Assembly: GCA_024196135.1 (NCBI GenBank)
Contig: JAMQCK010000085.1
Coordinates: forward strand, 1-64,000
DNA: 64,000 bases
DNA from: Pleurotus ostreatus/Saccharomyces cerevisiae fusant
Lineage: Eukaryota > Opisthokonta
Direction: 5' to 3'
Part shown: piece after piece, positions 45,201 to 55,479 of the stretch
Layout: each line of letters begins with the position of its first letter
Numbering within the stretch: position 1 is the stretch's first letter
Notes under the pieces: generated by a model
Seen by the model: only the letters and a program-made list of their open reading frames with translations
Databases searched by the model: none
What the model was told of the DNA's origin: nothing
Program-made: the position numbers and the translations under genes

Positions 45201-45542
45201 GCACAAAGCCCAAGTTCGTGAAGCAGATCCCCGGCGTCGCCCCCGCCGCGCGCGCCGACGCGGGGAAGAAGCACCTCATCGTGAGCGAGCGGAAGGACAA
45301 GAAGGCGGCGAAGTACCTCGTCCGGGACCTGCCGTACCCGTACACGAGCGCGGCGCAGTATGAGCGGAGCATGGAGCGGCCACTCGGCGCGGAGTGGAAT
45401 ACGAGGGTGGGCTTCCAGCGGGCGACGCTGCCGAAGGTGGTCAAGAAGGTACGTGGTCTGTATTGGGCGACTTCGGAGCTGTGGCTGACGGGCGATATAG
45501 ATGGGCACGGTTATCGACCCGTTGGAAAAGCTGCATTCTTGA
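42226..45542 (+). CDS. UTP14: U3 snoRNP (SSU processome) protein Utp14
   Basis: About seven exons, ATG 42226 to TGA 45540-45542, roughly 950 residues. The family order is clear: a basic N-terminus (RSAHRFNKPKSSR), acidic tracts at residues 60-130 and 150-270, SKIGLDDLLAPLASES, then LRESDLERTEDAMLEGQSEL, RRANKIKSKAYRKLQRRAK, KHTGKWARAQKGK, TDENPWLAPRE, and the C-terminal signature GWGSWGGAGLKKRTKPKF with YPYTSAAQYERSMERPLGAEW. Utp14 works in the nucleolus in the small-subunit processome, where it activates the helicase Dhr1 during 18S rRNA maturation. The last short exon supplies the end MGTVIDPLEKLHS. It is a single-copy housekeeping gene. Confidence 0.93.
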
Positions 45543-45863
45543 GGGCTCGCTCGAATCTTCCGCATCACTCGTATCTAACTTATGCGCTGGTTGTGCAATA
45601 TATGTATCTCAAGATGCATGCGATAATATATTATCCAGCCGCTGCTGGCACGGGCAACATCAAGTACGCTGCGAGAAAATAACGCGGTCATAGCTCTGGC
45701 AGTGACCTCTATTGACTGCTCCGTCCGGAACGGATCTGTCAATGGCAGGGCGGCCAGCGCCCTCTGCATAGGCGAACATAAAGTACGAGTGACGATACTC
45801 GATTACGGCCTCGATCAAAGTGGTCGCTGCCGGAGACATCCATCCTGCTCATGAGCGCCTGCA
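45543..45863. other. Convergent intergenic region
   Basis: 320 bases between the ends of UTP14 and the glycolipid transfer protein gene. No feature. Confidence 0.4.
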
Positions 45864-46763
45864 TCAAACTGCCGGGGCCATGTCAGTGGGTAGATGCAGG
45901 GCGAACTCGACCAGCGTACCTCTCCCGTGACCGCCCTGTTCGAGGAACGCTGTCATTCGGGACACGATCACGTCAAGAGCTGAAAGCCATTTCTTCATCT
46001 CGGCGTCCAGCTTGTCGATGTCGCCGCCTTGAGAGATGCGGTGATAGAAGTCGTGCCGGTGGGGTACCGCGCGGATGGCGACCTAGGCAGTTGTCAACAG
46101 ATATCCAGAAGCTTGATGAATAGACAGCACGAACAGAAACAGCAGAGCGGATGATAAAGTTGTGGTGCTTTCGTAGTACTACATCGTAGGAGCGCTTGAA
46201 GCATACGTGCAGCTCGGACGACCGGTCGTTCTGCATGTTTTGTAGGGCGCGACAGGTAAAGGCGAGTCCTCTGATAATATTTGAATCCTTTCTGCTGCCT
46301 GAGAGCTCTCGAATGACTGGCTTACCGAATCAGTCTGACGAGGCATTGAGTGCCATACCGGTCATGTCCTTGTGATTCGTGGGTGACCAACGCTTCCAAT
46401 GTCGCGGAGTTTTCTGAGGCGCTTTGGTAGCGGCCTCGAACACCCTTTTCAATCCATGTCAGACACGACAGGGTTCATCGAAGGATACTTACACTTATGT
46501 TGGACCGCAGGTCGTTCTGAACGAAGCCGAAGACACCTGTTCCGAGGAGATCTGGAGTACAGTCATGTTAAGCATGTGGTTCACCATTGCGGGTGTATTC
46601 TTACCGAACATGTTGACGAATCCATCCGACGCCTCGAGGAACTCGACAGTCACGACGCCGTCCTCATACGGTACATCTGCGAATGACTACAGATTCACTG
46701 AGATCGGAGTCTTCGCCTGGTCTTTCGTCCCCATACCTTGACAGTCTCAAAGTACGGAGCCAT
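45864..46763 (-). CDS. Glycolipid transfer protein (GLTP domain)
   Basis: Six exons on the minus strand, from MAPYFETVKSFADVP at 46763 to TGA at 45864-45866, about 210 residues. The GLTP pattern is complete in order: FLEASDGFVNMFDLLGTGVF, FVQNDLRSNISGVRGRY, SATLEALVTHE, IRGLAFTCRALQN, CFKRSYDVVLRKHHNFIIRS and RHDFYHRISQ. Family residues that bind the sugar headgroup (the Asp/Asn of the DxxxNI motif, the His of KHHNF) are present. The usual LLWLxRGL motif is weaker here (CLVRLIRGL), with the conserved Trp absent. GLTPs move glycosphingolipids between membranes in the cytosol. No long single frame exists, so the gene is easily missed. Confidence 0.85.
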
Positions 46764-48149
46764 AGTTTCCAGCGCTATGTGGTGGTGGTAGCAGGAGAAG
46801 CAGTCAACATGCTCGAAGCTCGAGTTCGCCTCGTGGTGCAATGTAAAGTGGCGTGAGAAAAAACCTTCCAGAAATCCGTTGATCTCAACTAGCACGTGCC
46901 GGCGTCACAACTTGTCCTGAACGTCCGCCATGTCGTGGAAATGCAGGCTTCTCCAGAGAACAAGTCCTTTCTGTGTACCGTAACCCGAGCATATGCCAGT
47001 CAACTCGATGCATGACCAACAATGCTGCGGCTCTGGTGAACATCGTCAGCACAATTGACTCCCTCAGGCCATGGCTGATCGCTGGGAAGACGAAGATGTA
47101 TTGGTGCGAGGTACTGGATAGTGGTACCTGCTACCCACGTCTAAGCATAGGTCCGATGCGCTGACGCATCAAACCCTCAACCTCCGCGAAACCTTGGCGG
47201 CCTTCATCGGACCGCTCGATGAGCGTTCGGCCTCATAGCTGCTGCGTAACTGTGTTATAGATTCGATCCCGCCATGGTGGTTGTCTCCTGGTTGACATTT
47301 GAATCGTCTCACGGCGGAATCTTGACGGTGCCGATGCCGTATACTAGTAAGTCACCCGTATACATCGTTGTATTCTCCACTGACAGAGGCGGGGCAGGTT
47401 CGCCGCGACCGGTACCGTATCCTTCGCAGAGAGAGCGGTAGCAGTAGCTGCCATATAACACAGTCTAGCCGATCAAACCTCATGCGCACGGAGCGCAAAG
47501 TCGAGCAAACCGTATCTGCAGGAACAAACTCTCTCGCTACGAGGCTTCGTCCGTCCAAGCCCGTGTGCAGAAGGCATTTCTATCACGTCTGAAAAGGATT
47601 AGGTACGTCCTCCAATATCTTTACGCTGCCATCGACGGCGCGGCCGCCGCTGCTGAATATAAGGCCTTCTCGTCCACCCCATTCCAACGAGTTAACCCCG
47701 TTCATGCCCAAACCGTATTGATGAAGTTCTGAATTGGCATATCGCAGGCTCCCTGATACCCAGCGCCTACCAACACTCTCGTAACGCCATGCGGGATGGC
47801 TGCGAAGAACCTGTACATGCGCTCAGGCAGGTACCCTTCTATACACCGTTCCCCGTGTTTCCCATGCGCTTCAGTCCGTCCATTGAGATGTGACGTTCGG
47901 CGTGCGGGGGTTAGGGATCTTTGCGATAGCTAGGCGTCTCCGACATCACATGCGGCACTCGTCCTCTTGGCATACAAATGCCGGCGCTGCTGTTTGTCCT
48001 CAAAAGGGATAGTCCGGCGAAGTCAGGGACACCGTCGACGCATCAACATGAAGTTTCTCAATGAACACCAGGATGGCGGGATCATCGGACCTGTCGCGGT
48101 ATAAGAGGAAGGAATGCGCAGTGCGCGGTAGCTTTACCGCAGACTGGGA
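46764..48149. other. Intergenic region with decayed coding tracts
   Basis: About 1.4 kb. No intact gene was built. Three minus-strand tracts at 47352-47558, 47702-47900 and 48016-48152 look coding in composition but are separated by stops and frame changes; they are listed as one pseudogene candidate. Confidence 0.4.
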
Positions 48150-48152
48150 CAT
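47352..48152 (-). pseudogene. Possible decayed gene, family unknown
   Basis: Reading from the right on the minus strand: MSQSAVKLPRTAHSFLLYRD and ILVFIEKLHVDASTVSL, then a stop. After that comes GRTEAHGKHGERCIEGY, followed by LPERMYRFFAAIPHGVTRVL and INTVWA with another stop, then AREFVPADTVCSTLRSVRM. Each tract has protein-like composition, yet the frames do not join through good GT-AG introns. The style (short hydrophobic repeats and the phrase AILVFIEKLHV) is reminiscent of leucine-rich F-box relatives, but that is a guess. The right end overlaps the zone just upstream of the zinc-cluster gene. Confidence 0.3.
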
Positions 48153-51100
48153 GGCTGCGAGCACTCGTCAAGTGCGCAAGGCGCGTAGGTCATCCAAGAA
48201 GGACCTTGACTTTACCGGGTCGCTGACGCGGGAACTCGACTCCAAGCGTAGCAAAGGTGAGCATACCCTACACCTCACTCAGCTCGAACTGACCTATCGA
48301 CCAGGCGAGATTAGCTGCGCCGAATGCAGACGGTGAGCTCAGACTCTGGGGCATACTCCTCTCGACTGATCCACCTCTTAGATTGAAGATCAAGTGCTCG
48401 AAGACAGTGAGTCTCCGAGAATTTTGTCTGTTCGTTAACGCTGACGTCCTTAGGTTCCTTGCCATGCATGCGTAGTGAGTAGTATCGCCATATAATCCCC
48501 TTCATTTTGCTGACTATGTTCAGCGACGTGGATGCGCACCTCTATGTCCCAATGGATCGTTGGCCACTGGCCAGGGCACGAGATTCGTGTTCGAGGCGAC
48601 TGAGCATCTACACCAGCACGTCGCTCAGCTGAAGCGACGAATACAATCGCTCGAACAGGCGTTGGCGTCTCTACAGCAAGAGCGGTCGTCCGACCCTCAC
48701 CCTCTCCTCGCCGAAGCTACCGACATCGACTGCGGAGATGCAGACGCCGGCGATCCATCACCAGACCTCGCCGATATGGAGGACCTCCGCGACGAAGAAG
48801 CATTACCTATGGACCTCGTCGGTACGCTTGTCGTCGCGGACGAGGGTGTCACTCGGTTTTACGGACCAACAGGCGGCTCAGAGGTAAACGCCCCCGCACT
48901 TCGTCTCAGCTTCGAGTTGACTTTTCATCAGAGCTTGTTGATGCTGCGCGCGGCATCTGTGGGTGGGGAGACGCTTTTCGCGCCCTCAGTATCGCCCTTG
49001 TCGTTTTCCTCGCCTATCGACTCCACATCTCTCCCGTCATCGCCTGCCACGTCCCTCATCTCCGCCTCGACGCTCAACGAATGGTCGACATCCTGTCTTG
49101 CTGGCTTCCCTCTCCCTTCATTGAGCGCTGCCTTTGGCGATCCTCTGTCGCACCTACCTTCCGCCGATGAAGCTATGGCGCTGGTGGAGATCTACTTCAG
49201 CACGGCCGGGTGGCTTTTAGGAGCAATCACCCGGGAGCAGATCGAAGACGACATGCTTCCCGCCGTTTATGGCCTCCAATCCAGCTGTTCATTCGACGAT
49301 GGGACGTCCTCCGAAGACATCGATCACCGAAGCCCTCACGCAATTGCTGTTCTCTTCGCCATTTTCGCTGTTGCCTCGGCGGTCAAGAACGCGAGCGCTT
49401 CTGGGTCGTCGCCCTCACCGAGCGGGCTGCGCACATACGCGGAGATGAACGGCGCGCGCCGCTATCATGAGCTAGCGCATGCATGTCTGTCCCTACGGCC
49501 GGTGTTGCAGAGAACGAGCGTCTTCACCGTACAGACGCTCTACCTCATGAGTGTGTATGATGGGATCGCAGGTGGATGCGAGGACCTCTTCAAGGACAGC
49601 CCCGAAGGTTTCTCAGCAGTAGAGTTGGGCCGAAATCTTCTGTCTCTGGCGGTGCACCTAAGCCTCACGGTGAGCCTATCACGATTCACTCAGATCAGTA
49701 CAATATCTAACAACGCAACGAACAGATCGGCCTTCGTGAGCACAGCATCCGCTCGAACACGAAGGCGTAGACTGAAGCGACCTTTCAGATCGCAACGCCC
49801 GGCGATGGGCTATTCCTGCAAAGGATGTCCGCAGGCGCGAGATCTTATTTTGGCATCTCTTCACGGCAGACGTCTGGCAGGTCAGTATGGTACCCTCCGT
49901 CAGAACCCATCCTCAAATAGTTGTTGCAGAGCCTTCATACTGGTCGCCCGCCGCTCTGTTCGCTCCTATACGTCGACTGCAACATGCCGGAATACGCCGA
50001 CCCCAACCAACATGCTTGTGAGTCTTACGATGAATTTTATATGAAGGACGCTGACATCCCCCGCGTCATCTAGCTGCGCGCTGGCACTTCACATTCGCGG
50101 CTGAGTGTGTCTCTGAGGTCGTGGCAGCGACTGTGACAGCGGCGGTGCCCTCGTTCGCCACTATCATGGCTCTTGATCGCAAAGTCCGCGACTTTCCTTC
50201 ACCTAATTGCGATGCATCGAGGCCATCTACGACCTCTAATTATCAGGAGACAGGTAAAAAGACCTATTGAACATCGATCCCGTTTGCTAACTATCTATCT
50301 CCCTAGTCCTTCTTTATCTCCACCGCTCATTCTTCGCTCGCGCCACCGTCCTGCACCCTGACAATCCGCTTCGATCGCCATATTCGCACTCATTTCTTAC
50401 GGTATGCCGTGCATCATCTGCTATCCTCAAGTCCGTCAAGGAGCAATTCATCGCCTCGTCTCCATCAACCGTCGGTCAATGGTCGATGTGGACAGACGCA
50501 TTCGCGGCAGCTGTGAGTATGACCACGATTGATTGCCGGGTGACGTTCATCTCTTGCCAGGTCGTGCATGCCACTGTCGTGATTCATGCGCCCTTCTCGC
50601 CGATTGTAACGACCTCCAAGGAGGAACTAGAGCAGGCGTGCGTCTTGTTCGCGAGAGCGGCGCCTTCAAGCGCTCGCGCGTCACAGGCACTGGTGCGTTT
50701 TCTTGACCTGTATATGTCGCCACCATCTGACTGTCGGGCCTACATCAGCTAGTGCTCAAGAGCCTCGCCGCCAAAGCCGACGCGATACATTCGCAAGTGT
50801 ACGGTGATGATAGGACGGGCGACGAGGCCATTGAGGGCGACGCCGCTCAGGACGCCCATCACCTCGACGAACTCTTCATATTCGCTGGATGCGCGCACTT
50901 CCACTCATTCCGAACACAGCCAATTCGGTCTCCTGTGATGTCGGACACAGCAGCCATATCAGCGAGCGGCGAAGGCGAATCACCCGTCCCGAGGGACGTC
51001 GTTATGTCAGGGGCCGGGCGCACTTACGGTCAGCTGGCGCTGAACGTGTCGGCGCTTTCGCCCTCCGAGCACTCGTTCCCGCTCAGCCAACAGCCGCCGC

Positions 51101-51579
51101 TCTATGCTACGCCTGCCCCGCAGCCCGCACAACCTCCGAGTTGCCATGCGCTGTGGACCCAGGAAGCTGGAGACCGCGCTTACTTCTCCAGGGCCGCGGG
51201 CATGCCTAATCCGACCGCGACCGCTTGGCCAGGAGTGAGCGCGGCGGCCGTGCCCTTCTCGTACCCACCGCCGGAATATACTTCAACTGACGAGGGACAA
51301 TATGCCCCTACGCAGCCATCGTTCATTGCTGCCGAGACGATATGCGACCTCACGCCTTTCGATTACAGCTTTGCTGCGCCGACGGCGTCCATGTCTGCTT
51401 ACTCGTCTCTCTCCCCAGGTGCCTCGCATTCGATGTACACGCAGCAGGAACATCTTATGCGCCACTCACACCTGCAGGACTTCTCTCTTATCGTTTCTCC
51501 GTCTCTAAAGCTAGCGCCAGGAGATGCGGCAGGCCGCAGTTCTCAGCTCCAGTCCCAGTGGGAAGATGTACTCGTGTAA
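48150..51579 (+). CDS. Zn(II)2Cys6 transcription factor with Fungal_trans-like domain
   Basis: About eleven exons. The zinc cluster is spread over three tiny exons (about 21-28 nt) and joins as ISCAECRRLKIKCSK, VPCHACV and RRGCAPLCPNGSLATGQGTR. It is followed by a coiled coil, LHQHVAQLKRRIQSLEQAL. The middle homology region has LPSADEAMALVEIYFSTAGW, HAIAVLFAIFAVAS, MNGARRYHELAHACLSL and TVQTLYLMSVYD. A spliced exon pair gives IGLHRNARRWAIPAKDVRRR and EILFWHLFTADVWQ. Later come ATIMALDRKVRDFP and LLYLHRSFFARATVLHPDNP. The last exon (50752-51579) is Pro/Ser-rich and probably activating. A stop seen after IGLREHS is removed by an intron, so the gene is intact. Start at 48150 is preferred; an in-frame ATG at 48061 exists. 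Confidence 0.85.
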
Positions 51580-54500
51580 TACGGACAAAGGTTGTAGCCA
51601 CCTCTCGTTTATTGATCTCCTGGGACTGCGAAGGATCGCACAGACTAAATGTACTTGTACATGGGCTGTGTATGTACCACCTGCGTTCGAAGGGTTCACC
51701 GTGCGATGTGTCCTAAATTTCGATGGAATACCGTGACAGCGTAGGGAAGGACATTGCGTACCGCGAACGTATGATCCTGCTGCGCTTTGTACGTTGAGTA
51801 CCGAGTAATGCTCTCGTGAGAGTCCCTGGCTCTAAGACAGACATTCCGGGTGTATGTTCGAGCTTGTTATGGATGTCTGCGTCGTCCCAGCGTTCGGGAT
51901 CACAATCAACCATGATGAGTAAAGGGAAAATATTTGCGCGAAGCCGGGTATACTTTCCGCGAGCGCCTCATCGAATGGCGATGACGAGGGTATCCCGATG
52001 TCATGAGAGAGCTTTGACGATGACAACGCCTGGACGCTGCGCGGTCGATGCGCGTCCTTCGCGTAAAAGCTTCGAGCACCACTCACCAGATTGATTGATG
52101 CAATTCATTTGTGGCACCGTCAAGGAGCTGACGCATGGTGGGCTTACTGCACAATCTCCCTACCGCAAGACCTCGAGACAGGGAGCGACGTAGCCGGCTT
52201 GATCGTCTTGAGGGGTAATGTGATGCTTCAGGAGACGCTGATGAGCGCTGACGTTGGGGCAATACTGAGGACGTACAGAGGTTGCAGAGAGCGCGGGTGC
52301 AGACTCATATAGCCATTGTCAGAGCCATAGAGTCAGCAATAGATCATATAGAGGAGAAATTGTTCACTGAGCGTATAGGGCACTTCATTCGGCTTCTCGT
52401 TATTCATTAATCTGGCATCCTCAGCGTCCGACTCAGCTGAAGTACTAATTGCTTCCTTGGATACAGTCGGGTGATGCCGCCGCTATGTCCGTCTTCGCGC
52501 ACAGACACCAGAAATAAGAGCGGCTGAGTATCGCGGGAGGATGAAAGGGTGAGGGCATTCCCTCATAGTGATGTGAGGCTGTTGGATGCCTGCAGGTGGC
52601 TCGCGGCGGCATGATGCATGGCGGGGAACGTCATTGACGCCTCGACGACGATCGTCGTTTCAACAGAAGCTGCTCTAACATCAGCTTGCCTTACGGTGGT
52701 TTCTCATCGCTGAACGTCCGTCCGGCGCTGGAGGCAGATGAGAGCAGAAACTAAGCCCCGTTTGACTTCGGCTAACTCCGAAAGAGGGCACGTGGTATTT
52801 TGGTTCCGTCGACGTGACAGGGATGTGACTAGGCGCTGCGTGCGACCGCCTTTTGCTATCGTCTGTCGTGTCGCTGCAGATGCCGAGGCTGAGAATCAGA
52901 GGGGGAAGAATCATATATAGTGAAGGAGGCGCGCGACAGCGGCCATGAGAGCACAAGCGAAGCGTGAGATACGTGAGTGACGGTGAATGCTCCAAGTCCC
53001 CTGCACCCAAACCTCCCTCCCAATCTCCGCCCTCCGTAGGTGTACTGCAAGGTTTTAGTAGAGATCAAGGTCTATTGCAGGCGCGGGCGTACCCGAGCAC
53101 CAGCTCGCAGCGGCGGCGGATGAGGATCAAGGCGAGGTGTCGAAGCGTGCCGGACACGACAATGCGTCTACGCCGACGGGTCAGTCAGCCCAAACTTGGG
53201 ACGACGCTCCGTACCCACCTAGCGACGCGAGCTCTGCTCCGGTGAGACGCGCAGGAAGAGCTTAAGGTTGAGAGTATGAGCAGAAGCTTGAAGTCCGAAA
53301 GTCGACAACCTTGAGGCCCGAAAGTCGATCACCTTGAGGTCCGAAAGTCGCCTAGCATCTTGCATGTCGCCCAGATTTTTTGCCTGTCGCCTAGAGTTTT
53401 GCTTGTCGCCCAGATCTTGCTGTCGCCTAGAGTCTTGACTGTCGCCTAGATTCTTGCTGTCGCCAGAGCCAAGGCAGGAAAGAGCCTCGCGGACGCGATG
53501 CGCACTAGCGGGCCCGGGCCACCGGACGGCCACGGGAAGCACGACACCACTCTCCCAGAGCGCTGCACAGGCCAACGCACGCCGATTTGCCCGAACAGGG
53601 GGAAGGCGGGGCGCATCGCACGAGCGGACGAGGTCTGTAGCGAGCGAGGAGGGAGTTGGCCCAACCTCGGGAGGGAATCGGACCCAGCCCTGCTCACGAA
53701 GTCCCCGAAGCCACCAACACGCAACGCTCCCACGCCCGTCTGCCCACAGCATCCGACCCCGCCTCGACCGACGCTCTGCTTGCTCTGCTACTACCTCCCG
53801 CCCGGACGCCGAATCGACAATCCGGACGGGCTGTATCACAGAGGGCGAGAGTTGTTCGACGGCAAAGACGGAAGGAGCCCGAACCCAGTCCCCGAGGATT
53901 CCTGATGTGGGCGGCTGAATTACATACCTTTTCTGGTGGTTTACAGTAGGTGTTGAGAGACGAGACGGTCGGGACGCATCGAGAGACTTGGAAGGGGCTG
54001 AAACGGTAGGCTAGCGTGAGAAGGGCCGGGGCGATTAGGAAGACGAAGTGTGCTCTCCGAGAGCGCTTGAGGTTGCAATGGTCCGGCAGAGCGATGGCGT
54101 GAGTGTTCTCATCGCAGAGGAACTGCTGCTATGTTCCTGCGCAACGCTCAAGGGGAGATGGGGGACGGAGACAAAGTACAATGATCGATCAGCGGGGGCA
54201 AAGCGCGTCGTCATTCCTTGTCTCCTACCACCATCATCTCGAAGCCTGTGGCGAATCGCGTCTCTCGATGCACTTATAATACACTGCGATGTCTCTCCTC
54301 TTGAATGCTAGCTTGTAATGAACAATCAGTGTAAAGCCTTGCAGCATCGACCTTTTTGAACAGCCCAATGCGCCTTCAAGATGTGAAGGCAGTACATCTT
54401 TACCTCTCGCCGGCATGGCCTACGACCGTTGACTATGCTCGAGCCTTTTCTCCTGTCTCAAGAGCTACCGAAATGGATGGGATTGCACCCTGTGCGGCGA

Positions 54501-55479
54501 GGTGCGTCTATTCACTCTCTGGGAGGCCGCATCCGAGTTGACAAGATACCCAGTTGTGTTCGTCAGCATCTTGAACTTGAACTTCCTTCCCGCCGCGCAC
54601 TCCTGATCCATGCCAGAAACACTCGCATGCATGCTTTTTCCTCACGTACGCAAGCACAGCGCCATCGCCTTTCTTCGTCCACATACGCAGCAGCGGGCCA
54701 GCGGGTCCGAATCTACCGCCTCGACGCACGCCAATCTCTGGCCTGTTTTCCACGTGCGCCGGCATTCTGAGCCCTCGGACGGACTCTTTTTAAACGCCGA
54801 TCCCGGCCTCGCGCTACTGTCAAGGTTCAACTTTCTATCTGAATTATGCTCTTGGCGCAACGCGTCCACGTCTCCTCGCTGCAGCAACGCATGCGCGTGT
54901 CTCCTCCATCTGTTCTCTTTTGCTATCCAACCTCGTACCAGGCCGGACGTTGCGCAAGGCCCGCCGACCTAACCCCGGTGTGCGCGGGGCGGGATACACT
55001 GCCGTACTTGCGGCTGTCTATGTTCCAGTCCGGTGCTTCAACGTGCGGACGGATGCTTCTTAGATACCGAATGGCCGTCAGACCAGTGCCACCTATTTTC
55101 TATTCTCGCTGGGCATATCCACGCTTTCAGAGCTGCAGCTGGTGCCCCATCCCACCCTCATTGTCCTGCGCCAATCTTTCCGGGTGCCGCGCGCCACATG
55201 AACCTGACAAGGAAGCGACGAGGCTGTCGGCACCGCCTCTGCGCCGATCCTGACCCGTCGAATAGACTCAGACGCAAGACAGTTTCGCGCTTCTAAAGGG
55301 GCGGACGAGACAAAAGGCTAATAAATATCCGCCCGTTGCTATGCACCTCTCCTTCCTCCCACCACCATTTCCATCCTCTACACGCGTATTCTCGTCGCCA
55401 ACACCATCACCAACGTCCGCAGAGCCGACTAGACCCCACCCAGCACGACGAACGCGTAGTTTTACACCAACTCGACGCG
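51580..55479. other. 3.9-kb gene-poor region with minisatellites
   Basis: No gene was recognised. Short frames before 53.2 kb and after 54.0 kb look random. At 53.2-53.9 kb the DNA is GC-rich and open on both strands (up to 206 codons), next to a tandem-repeat block. The right end holds the promoter of the MFS exporter. Confidence 0.45.
53288..53470. repeat. Two adjoining minisatellites
   Basis: Three 23-bp units of the type TTGAGGYCCGAAAGTCGANC (53288-53356) are followed by about six imperfect 17-20-bp units of the type TGTCGCCYAGANTCTTGC (from 53365 to 53470). Both unit types contain a GTCG core. Confidence 0.75.

Noticed and set aside
47255..47280. GATTCGATCCC-like stretch resembling a tRNA T-arm
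   Set aside because: The T stem does not pair, and no D-arm, anticodon arm or acceptor stem was found around it.
49731..49785. Apparent frame-breaking stop in the zinc-cluster gene after IGLREHS
   Set aside because: A GTGAGC donor and TTTCAG acceptor remove it and restore IGLHRNARRW, the expected family sequence.
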